Shown in pieces: positions 55,344 through 64,000 of a stretch of DNA of 64,000 bases. Source of the stretch: Hippasteria phrygiana (taxonomy: Eukaryota; Echinodermata; Asteroidea; Valvatida; Goniasteridae); contig JAZGUH010000363.1 in the NCBI GenBank assembly GCA_037893225.1, positions 1,240,001 to 1,304,000 of the forward strand. The letters are read 5' to 3'. Every line of letters begins with the position of its first letter. The first letter of the stretch is position 1. Position numbers and translations under genes: made by a program. Under the pieces are notes generated by a model that saw only the letters and a program-made list of their open reading frames with translations, was not told the origin of the DNA and did not search any database.

Positions 55344-55996
55344 ATGAGCAGCCGTAGGAGTTCAAGTGGCAGTTTGGATCAAGAAACAGTGGACAAGGAG
55401 AAATTAATTAAGCTGTCCAAGTCTCGTGGTGGCCATGCTGCGAACATTAAAAGAAAACACAAAGATTTCGAACAAGCCGTTGACGGAAGACTTGATTTGG
55501 AAACTGAGAAATAAACTGGCGTCACTAGAAGGTGCAGTTGCCAACTACAGCGAAATACATGCAGAGTGTGTGCAGTTGGCCTCGCAGATAGATAAAGAGA
55601 AACTGCCAAAATATGAAAGGAATTTGGCGAAATGGAAGATGTTGTGAAGAAGGCACGTCACCAGTATAGTGAACTGCTCATTCAGTTGAAGGACAACGTA
55701 GCCCCCAGCGATAGTGCTTCGCAGTACAACACAAACCTTACAGACCGGTCGACCACTAGAGCTAAAGCAAAGCCTGCGCTTCTCGTCAAGGCGAAGTTCC
55801 TGAAAAGGCAGCAGGAGCTAGAACTCGAACAGCTACGACAAATAACTCACATGGATGAAGAGCTTCTCAGACAGAAGACTGCAATGGAGTCGCTGCAACT
55901 TGAAACAGAAATTGAGGTAGCTGTAGCTGAGGAGGAAGCCTTAGCTAAGTACATGGGTGCACCAGTGCAGCATACTGAAGCAGAACATTCCCCGAT
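55344..55996 (+). pseudogene. gag: BEL/Pao gag, N-terminal part
   Basis: MSSRRSSSGSLDQETVDKEK opens a frame that shifts near 55430 and 55630. The product is charged and helical (LRNKLASLEGAVANYSEIHA) and ends in a Lys/Glu/Leu coiled coil (FLKRQQELELEQLRQ). This is the usual start of BEL/Pao Gag. Homology stops at EAEHSPIR, where the hexanucleotide tail of the inserted non-LTR element begins. The rest resumes at 60547 on the same strand. Confidence 0.6.
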
Positions 55997-56118
55997 TCGA
56001 GTAGTTGTAGTTGTAGTTGTAGTTGTAGTTGTAGTTGTAGTTGTAGTTGTAGTTGTAGTTGTAGTTGTAGTTGTAGTTGTAGTTGTAGTTGTAGTTGTAG
56101 TTGTAGTTGTTGTTCAAT
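55997..56118. repeat. (GTAGTT)n microsatellite, 3' tail of the non-LTR element
   Basis: About 20 units of the hexamer. On the minus strand it reads (CAACTA)n directly after the 3' untranslated region of the element at 56119-60480, so it takes the place of a poly(A) tail. The poly-valine and poly-QL frames are artefacts. Confidence 0.85.
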
Positions 56119-56382
56119 ATTTACAATCATATAGAAATTACCAAGGAATTTAGTAATATATTGATAGAGACTATGTACACAGTAAGTTAAATAATAAAGA
56201 AGCAACAAATTTAGTGACAACATTTAGGTATAAGGTTAAGCGTAAAACGCTTTTGTGCCCTAACCTATTGACAGACAAACATACAACCAGGGAACCAGAC
56301 AAAGGACAACAAAACACAACGTACGTATAGACAAACTGGTGTGAGACAAGGCAAAATGATTAGTTCACTAATAAGACTAAAA

Positions 56383-59322
56383 TTACAAGTACGACTCGAG
56401 GAATCGAGCTTTTAAATTTTTAACAAAGACAGACAGAGATGGTGATGTTTTGAGATAATTTTCTAAACTATTCCAGTATGAGATGCCTCGATGAACAACA
56501 CTATCTTTAGACATTGACGTTCTATTGAAATGGACAAACAAATTTCCCCTAGCACTACTTCGAGTATTATATACATGAACATTAGATGTTAAAGTAAAAC
56601 AACAATTAAAACGGGGAGGGAGTGCATTATGCGTAAATTTATACATACATTTTCCCAAATTGAGCTGGTATAAGTCATTACATTGTAATAAATTTAATTA
56701 GCAAATAATGGAGCAGAATGATCACGGTAACCAGCATTTAAAATTACACGAACCGCTCATTTTTGTAAAATGAGTAATTTGTTACATTTAGATGAGGAAC
56801 TGGCCCAAGTCAAGATTGAATAATTTAAATATGGCAAAACAAATGAATTATATAATGTTAACAAAATCCTGCTGGGGAGGTAATATTTTAACCGATTCAT
56901 TATTCCAATAATCGTGGATATTTTTGTTGCTAGCTCATCAATATGACTTTTCCAAGTAAGATTTTCATCAATAGTTACCCCAAGGAATTTAGTTTTTTTA
57001 ACTTGAATAAGCCTTGCATTATTTAGAATCAGAGGAACAGATTGTATATACTTGTATTGACTGGCACAAAAAATCATGTAATTTGATTTAAGAACATTAA
57101 TACATAATTTGTTTGCTAACAGCCATGTGCTGATTTTTTCAAGTTCCATATTAAGGTTTCGAATAGCTTCATTTACATTATTGTGAGTGTACAGCAGACT
57201 TGTATCGTCGGCAAATAAACAAAACGTAATACTGTCTGAGGTATTGCATATATCATTAATATAAAGAAGAAAAAGTAACTGACCCAACACGGAGCCCTGA
57301 GGTACACCACATGTAATGAGTCGATTGATAGAATTTACAGAATTAAATGACACATATTGTTTTCTGTTACATAGATAACTTTTAAGTAATTCCAAGGCTG
57401 AGCCACGCAAACCATAATGTTCTAATTTACTAATTAAAATATCATGATTTACAGTATCGAAAGCTTTTGATAAGTCCAGAAAGACGCCTACAGAAAAATT
57501 ATTACTGTCTATGGCATTACATAATTTACTAATAACATACGATGTCGCCAATTCGGTTGAGCGATTTTGTCTAAATCCAAATTGTGATTCAGAGAGAATA
57601 TCATGTTTATTAATAAAAGAAATTAATCGTTTATAAATAAGCTTTTCAAAAAGTTTTGAAAATGTAGACAAGACTGATATGGGTCTATAGTTCGCAATAT
57701 CATGCTTACAGCCTTTTTTATATATTGGTGTTACCTGGGCTATTTTTAGACCATCAGGAAACACACCGGCTGACAGACATTTGTTGAAGATGTCAGCCAG
57801 AGGTTTAGCTAATGAATACCTTACCTGTTTAATGACAAAAGAACTTAAACCATCAAAACCAGGGGCCTTGCCAGAAGGAATTTTGTTTAGACAATCCACG
57901 ATCTCTTCCTGGGTAATAGGTGTGAAAAAGAGTGAATTCGAACATTTGTTGCTGAGAAAGGAATCAAAAGAGGTGTTGCATAACGGGAGCTCACTGGAAA
58001 GGCTACTGCCAATGTTAATGAAGTAGTTGTTCAATGCATCCGCAATTTCCTTGTTATCGCTAATTTCAATACCATCCTTAAAAAATAGAGAGGTTTTTGA
58101 ATGTTGCTTACGTTTGTTAAGTAGAGAATTTATAACTTTCCAGGTACCCTTAATGTTACCTTTTACTTGATTAAATTTTGTGCATAGATAATTTTTCTTT
58201 GCTGATTTAATTAATACTGTGAGTTTGTTTTTATACAAAATATTAATAGATTTATTATTTGCAGTCGGGTTTCTCAAAAACGTTCTGTACAAGTGATTTT
58301 TACGTCTAATAGAATTATAGATACCATCAGATAGCCATGGAGACTTACATTTATCATAACGACATTTGACTTGTAACGGGAAGTTTTGGTCATAAAGTTG
58401 TTGAACTTGTGACAAAAACGTGTCATACATAAAGTGTAAATCGTTGGTTAGTGTTATAGAATCCCAGTCAATCGCATTTAAGTCATGAGCAAAGTTATCG
58501 ATATTACTGGCATTAAAATTACGGCTTTTAAATTTTCTGTCGGTTCGGGAATTTTCTTTGAAATTGTTAATAACTAAGAATACGGGAAGATGGTCTGTAA
58601 TGTCAGTCATCAAAACACCTGCGGAATCAGATGCTAAATTATTAGTTAAAATATTATCAATGAGAGTTGCGCTATCAGCAGTAATCCTTGTTGGTTTATC
58701 AATAGTCGGGTAAAATGAGTAAGATAAAACAGTATTCATAAAGTTTTGCACACTATTATCAGTATCGTACTCCAGAAAATTGATATTATAATCACCCATG
58801 ATATTTTCTATTTTCAGTGGATATTAGTGAAAAAATTGTGTTAAAGCTTTCCATGAAGTTGTTTTATAAAACACAGGGGGGTTTATAAACAATTCCAATG
58901 ATAATATTCCCTTTGCCTGTATTATTAAGTTCAATAAAACACGATTCGATGTCAGAATTATTTAGTGATAATTCAATACGAATTGTGTACACCAAATCCT
59001 CATGTATGTAGAGTGCAACCCCTCCACCCCTCTTGCTTTGTCTACAGGTTCCCTCAATAGCGTAATTTGGAATTTGTATTAGGGGGTCGTGCATGTCGTT
59101 TAACCAGGTTTCTGATATCCCGATAACAGCAACATTCTTTTGTAATAGGTTAACGTACCGAACAATGCTTGATATATTTTTCCGTAGACTACGAGCATTA
59201 AAATGCAACAATTTTGTATCTGTACTCGTAATAAAATTATCAAGAAATTCATCCTGATCGTAATAATTGCAATTTTTGTCGGGGATATCAACATTTATAT
59301 TCGGATCTATATTATAATTCAT
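56383..59322 (-). pseudogene. non-LTR ORF2, endonuclease and reverse transcriptase
   Basis: The endonuclease start shows LHFNARSLRKN, IGISETWL and GGGVALYIHEDL. Frame breaks lie between 58870 and 58800. MGDYNINFLEYD and TDHLPVFLVI finish the endonuclease. The RT core spans 57900-57000: IPSGKAPGFDGLSSFVIK, VGVFLDLSKAFDTVNHD, GVPQGSVLGQLLFLLYINDI and FCLFADDTSLLYT (catalytic Asp pair). A TGA at 56759 and a TAA near 56699 precede the C-terminal part ending near 56383. These are substitutions in an otherwise well-kept 680-codon frame. Confidence 0.88.
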
Positions 59323-59579
59323 GCTATTGTTTTAGGTTAATTGGTCAGATTTAAAAACATATCGACCATCAATACATAGAAGACTCACTAACAGAACAAG
59401 CAGGATTAATTTTTATGTCGGCTTGTCTCACACTGGTACACAGGACAAACATAAAACACAAAACAAGAAACATGAATGAATTTATATAGATTAGATGTAT
59501 ATTATATTGCGATGCAACGTGGACTCATGCCTCTCCCCCAAGACGATAAGATCTGAACGGGCCATCGCTGATCTTGTAC

Positions 59580-60416
59580 CTAATCATAGCTGGAACTGAC
59601 CAAGGGATGTACGCGAAGTGGACCCGCTCTTCCCTCTCGAATGCGTCGCATGTGCATTTCCCTCAGCTCCTTCCGTTGGGCCCTCACCGTAGGTGTGACA
59701 TCGTCCGTAATGAAGATGTTCTTACCCTTGAACTTGTTGTTTTTCAGATGTTTGGCGGCATTCTTCAAAATGAACTGGCGATCGGTGTATCTGAGGAGCC
59801 GACAGTGAATGGGTCTGGGGCGAGGCGAGGTGAGTGCTGCGGCTGGGCCAACACCGGGCGGTGGACCGGTGCGGTGTGCATGGTCAATCTCGATATCGTC
59901 GGCACCCTGGAGCTTTAGATGGTTAGTCAGCAGCTCATGGACAAAGTCCTCACAGGATCCCGATCCGACCTCAGAGCCTTCAGTAACCACTTGGATGACG
60001 ATGTTGTTACGGCGACTTCGATTATGGATGTCATCGATCTTGTCTTCCAAGTTCCTGATGATCCCCAGGTTGTATTCAGTCTTTTGGTTTATTTGTGATT
60101 TGATGGCGTCATGGCCTTCTTGGACAAACGTCACAGATGTCTTCAGGTCAGCAATGTCGGTGGAATGTGTAGACACCTGTTGGTGGATTTCTTGGTAGTT
60201 ACGTTCCAGAAAGCCGAGTCGTACCTAAATGTTATTGATGGTCGCCAGGATCTTGTTCAGCTTGTCATCAATGATTGACAGCTTACCACTGCAGGAACAT
60301 GACGCAACACAGCCGCCATCTTGGTCGTTGTCACTCGGGCTCATCAGGAGATCTTTTTTCGAGCTTGGTTTTCGACGGCTACGAGCTCCTTTTTTTGTCG
60401 AATCGTTGTCAGACAT
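59580..60416 (-). pseudogene. non-LTR ORF1, coiled coil plus RRM-like domain
   Basis: A nucleic-acid chaperone-type ORF1 protein. MSDNDSTKKGARSRRKPSSK starts at 60416. A stop after ATINNI (60225) is followed in the same region by a coiled coil (about 60176-60050), then RRNNIVIQVV, RPRPIHCRLLRYTDRQFILK and NIFITDDVTPTVRAQRKEL. This is the RRM plus C-terminal arrangement of L1-like ORF1 proteins. Confidence 0.75.
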
Positions 60417-60546
60417 GGTCCGATATATATTTCCAAGTTGACTTTCAACAGCAGTGGCAATATTTAATTTAATAGACGCAAAAAATGATAAATGAGGGAG
60501 AGCAGAGACTGTACGTCCTTACTCGTCACGCATCTGGTCAAACATT

Positions 60547-63500
60547 TTGGACCATGTAACATCGCAGCATGACATGGAGGACCAGAGTAAGGTGATGACG
60601 TCACCCCTTGGGGTCCAAGGTGCTGCAATAGATAAACTAGAACGAAGCGTTGATGTACAGGGGCTACAAGATCAGCAACCTGCCCTTACTGATGCTGCAG
60701 CTGAGGTGGCGAACAGTGACTGTTTGAAGGCCAACGACATCGGGAGTCCAAAGCCTAATCCACCGGCAGAGGATGTGTTGAATACAATGAAGGTGCAGGA
60801 AGGTGTCTTTCTAACACTGCAACGTCAGATGTTAACTGTCATGAACCTTCCTAAGACCAGTTTGATGACCTTCAATGGTGACCCGATGAACTACTGGGCG
60901 TTCATGAACTCATTCGACAGCTGTGTGGGGAACTCATCTGTCAGCGATGGAGCCAAGTTGAACAGACTGTTCGAGTACTGTAAGGGAAGAGCAGCTCATG
61001 TCATCAAGCTGTGTGCACTGATGAATCCCTCTGATGGATATATTAAAGCCCGAAAACTACTAAAGGAGAGATTTGGTAACGACTTCACGATCTCACAAGC
61101 TTGGGTCAGCAAGGTGTGCGAAGGACCGCAGCTAAAACCCAACCATGGCGAAGCCTTACAAGAATTTACTGATGATGTCAGAGGCTGTATGGAGACACTG
61201 AAAGCCATGGACAAAGTCGGTGAGATTGACTCTCGTGTGAAAATGGTGAAGGTCGTGGAACGGCTCCCATTCTATCTGCATTCCAGATGGCGTAAAGAGG
61301 CAGTCAAGATGGTGGAATCCACAGGTGACTACCCGAACATTGACAGGCTTGTCAAATTCATGAATTTGGCTTCAAAGGAGGTCAATGACCCTGTATTTGG
61401 ATAAGTGACTACCAAGTGCAAAGACTCCAAACCACCCAGCAAGTCTGGAAATCCAAAGCGAGGTGCGACCTTTAACGTTCTTGCAAAAGATCATGCTTCC
61501 AGTCGGTCATCTGATTCAAATAGGAAGGATGACGGACAATCGGTGAACCCATGCCACCTTTGTCGAGGAGACCATCGCCTCTTTGCCTCTGTCGAGTTCA
61601 GGAAAATGCTCCCACAGAAGAGAATGGAGGTCGTCAAAGAAAAGAAGCTCTGCTTCAACTGTCTGCTAGACAGCTAGTAACCATGTTGCTCGGTGATGCA
61701 GAAAAAGGAGTGATTGTGACAGAGAGGGATGCACTTCAGGTGGTTACATGATGCAATGCAGTTTGCCACTGAGAAATCCAGCCAGAAGGATTTACACAGT
61801 GTAGAGAAACCCAAGGAAGAAACACCTCGAGTGGATGCCAAGAGCTGTGTATGTGGACCCTCAGAAAGTGAAGCAGCAAATATTATCCTTCCCATTGTTA
61901 CTGTGAATGTCAAGGGTAAGGGTCAAAACAGCTATGTCCAAACACATGCGCTTCTTGATCCTGGCAGTAACAAAACATTTTGCTCTCAAGCACTGCTAGA
62001 CCAGATGGGGCTGAAAGGACAGAAAACGGCCTTATCTCTAGATACGCTTAATGAGGCTGGTGACTCTGAAGCATTTGAAGTAGCATTGGAGGTGACTGGA
62101 ACCATCGACAAGAAGAGAAAAAGGGAGATTATCCAGCTGCCGAAGGTCTATGCCTTATCAAAGTTACCTGCCCTGAAGAGTTGTGTGGCAAAACCAGGAG
62201 ACTTAGTGCGATGGAAACACCTTCGGGACATAGACTTGCCACAGGTGCCTGAATCTGAAGTGACCATCCTAATTGGTAAGGATGTTCCTCAGGCACTGAT
62301 ACCATTGGAAGTGAAAAAGGGCAGTGAAGGTGAACCATATCCGACAAGAACCGCCCTTGGATGGACTATAAATGGACCGATCGCTTGGGAGCAGCACAGT
62401 GAAAGGGCTGTTTGCCACTTTATCCAGGCTGGCATGCAAAATGAGGTCAGCCTTGAGGCCCAAGTTGAACAGTTCTTGAAGCTTGACACGCCCTAGATGC
62501 TAGCAGGGAGTCAACTTGAGATGTCTGTCGACGACAGGAAGGTGATTGATGTCTGGGACAACTCTCTGACGATGGTTGAAGGGCATTATAAGATGGATAT
62601 TCCCTTCAAATATCAACACCCTGAGTTGCCAGAAAACAAGCCTCTTGCTGAGAAGAGGCTACAGAGTCTCGAAAGACGCCTGGACAAGAACACTGAAATG
62701 CACAGTAAATACAAAGCTGGAATTGATGACTTCCTGGCTAAGGGATATGCAGAACGTGCGGCAGGCAGTGACATTGATGCCTCACCTGGAAGAACCTGGT
62801 ACTTGCCACATCACAATGTGATCAATCGCAATAAGCCGGACAAACTGCGTATTGTATTCGACTGTGCAGCCGAATATGCTGGGACGTCATTGAACAAGAA
62901 TGTCATGCAGGGCCACGATCTGACGAACAAATTGATTTGCGCACTGTTGAGGTTCAGGGAACACCAAGTGGCTGTCATGGGAGATATAGAAGCAATGTTC
63001 CATCAAGTCAGGGTTTCCCCACCTCACAGAGATGCCCTGAGATTCCTATGGTGGAGGGATGGAAACATTGCCAACCAGCCTGAAATCTACAGGATGGCAG
63101 AACACCTCTTTGGAGGAGTCTGTTGTCCGAGCTGTGCCAGGTCTCTAACAGTCTGAAGGTCATCGAGTCTATCCCACTGGATGAACGTGCCAAGGGAGCC
63201 AAAGGACTGGACCTTGATAAGGCATCGCTCCCTGTGGAGAGAGCTCTTGGAGTAGACTGGGAAACAGACACAGATGTGCTTGGCATCAAGATAAAGCCAA
63301 AGGAAAGAAGCTACACACGGAGGGGTCTTCTGAGTATTGTGAGTTCAGTATACGACCCACTTGGCTTTGTTTGCCCATTTGTGCTTCAAGCAAAGAAGAT
63401 CTTCCAAGATGAGTGCAAGCAAGGCAAAGGCTGGGATAATAAACTGGAGCCAGAAAACCTTGTGCGATGTATCAAGTGGCTTGAAGAGCTACCGAAGTTG

Positions 63501-63660
63501 GAGAACGTCAGAGTTCCAAGGTGCATCGTACCTGATGGGTTTGTGACACCTGTTAGGGTACAGCTGCATCATTTTTGTGATGCGTCAATGGTCGCCTACG
63601 GAGCGGTGTCATACATGAGGCTTACCTGTGACAAAGGGAGCTTCTACCCAGATAGCATCA
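60547..63660 (+). pseudogene. pol: BEL/Pao gag-pol, continued; stops and RT deletion
   Basis: The frame from 60547 to 62496 and on to 63156 is one frame with stops at 61402, 61675 and 62494 and a decayed stretch at 61675-61745. Gag has LMTFNGDPMNYWAFMNSF. A zinc region has CHLCRGDHRLFASVEFR and LCFNCL. Protease has HALLDPGSNKTFCSQALLD. RT has WYLPHHNVINRNKPDKLRIV, FDCAAEYAGTSLN and AVMGDIEAMFHQV. After HLFGGVCCPSCA at 63140 the frame changes and the segment with the YxDD catalytic motif is missing. It resumes at NSLKVIESIPLDERAKGAK and continues through LLSIVSSVYDPLGFVCPF to HHFCDASMVAYGAV. It stops at the repeat near 63660. Confidence 0.85.
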
Positions 63661-63664
63661 TGAT

Positions 63665-64000
63665 ATTGAACCAATGTTGGGCCATCAAAACTGTTTTATT
63701 GGGCCAACATTGGCACTTAATGTTGGGCCAGTGTAATTTTGCTCATCGGCATCTTATTGGCCCAATGTTAAAGTTGGCCTAACGTTGGCCAAACATTACT
63801 GTTGGCTCAACATTGGACCGCTGTTGTCCCACTCTATTGAGAAACCTAGGGCCACCATTGTACCGTCAAAGTTCAAAGGTTTTTCCAATGTTGGGCCATC
63901 AAAACTGTCTTATTGGGCCAACATTGGCACTAAATGTTGGGCCAGTGTAATTTTGCTCATCGGCATCATATTGGCCCAATGTTAAAGTTGGCCTAACGTT
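63665..64000. repeat. ~220-bp tandem repeat of TTGGGCCAACATTGG palindromes
   Basis: One full unit (about 63669-63885) and a partial second unit running out of the window. Each is built of CCAATGTTGGGCC and its inverse GGCCAACATTGG around AATTTTGCTCATCGGCATC. It interrupts the BEL/Pao pol frame. The remainder of the repeat lies beyond the window. Confidence 0.85.

Larger units (their letters stand above)
56119..60480 (-). mobile_element. non-LTR retrotransposon inserted in BEL/Pao gag
   Basis: Order on the minus strand: 5' region, ORF1 (60416-59580), ORF2 with apurinic-type endonuclease and RT (59322-56383), 3' region, hexamer tail. It is probably full length, but both ORFs carry stops or frameshifts. 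RT motifs and the microsatellite-like tail suggest the CR1/Jockey group rather than L1. No target duplication identified. Confidence 0.8.

Noticed and set aside
55945..56223. Poly-valine and poly-Gln/Leu open frames
   Set aside because: Translation of the GTAGTT microsatellite.

Overview
This is an AT-rich piece of an animal genome. There are no operons, but there are spliced exons, LTR, non-LTR and tyrosine-recombinase retrotransposons, and a Polinton. The mix of families (DIRS-type elements with an SGNH hydrolase, Ty3/Gypsy, BEL/Pao, Polinton, P2X7-C-domain genes, THAP) and the frequent ACATGTACAT and AGGCCTA strings suggest a marine invertebrate such as an echinoderm, hemichordate, lancelet or mollusc. 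I cannot place it more precisely. Nearly all recognisable coding sequence belongs to mobile elements, and most of it is broken by frameshifts, stop codons or deletions.

Layout. (1) 1.1-3.7 kb and 26.0-27.1 kb are the two halves of one DIRS-type retroelement (RNase H, tyrosine recombinase, SGNH hydrolase). (2) The halves are separated by a 22.3-kb insertion (3694-26004) bounded by matching inverted termini with CCCATGGG-rich arrays. Removing it with one copy of a 2-bp target duplication brings the hydrolase frame back into register. (3) Inside that insertion is a Ty3/Gypsy tandem of form LTR-internal-LTR-internal-LTR (9133-24247), flanked by the 4-bp duplication TACA. The first copy has one nonsense codon in pol and the second has two frameshifts. 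(4) 27-35 kb holds MITE-like repeats, a perfect-looking hairpin, a long foldback, minisatellites, one good isolated exon and a THAP-domain exon. (5) 35.8-48.8 kb is a minus-strand P2X7-C-domain gene of three exons. Intron 1 contains a decayed Polinton (about 37.1-48.45 kb) with PolB, integrase, ATPase, double-jelly-roll major capsid protein, two penton-like capsid fragments and several small virion-type proteins. (6) 49.0-54.4 kb is a second Ty3/Gypsy element with two LTRs, a tRNA-Trp-like primer site and a 4-bp target duplication. (7) 55.3-63.65 kb is a BEL/Pao gag-pol split by a minus-strand non-LTR retrotransposon with a hexanucleotide tail. It breaks off against a palindromic tandem repeat that runs out of the window.

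The most interesting signals are three. First, a short palindromic repeat (core CGTAGCTACG) lies inside the reading frames of at least four different Polinton genes, in both orientations. Second, the Polinton carries its own start-site motif (ACGACTT-ATTAAAATG). Third, in three places arrays of self-complementary units sit exactly where a retroelement reading frame stops. One of these is shown to be the terminus of a large insertion.
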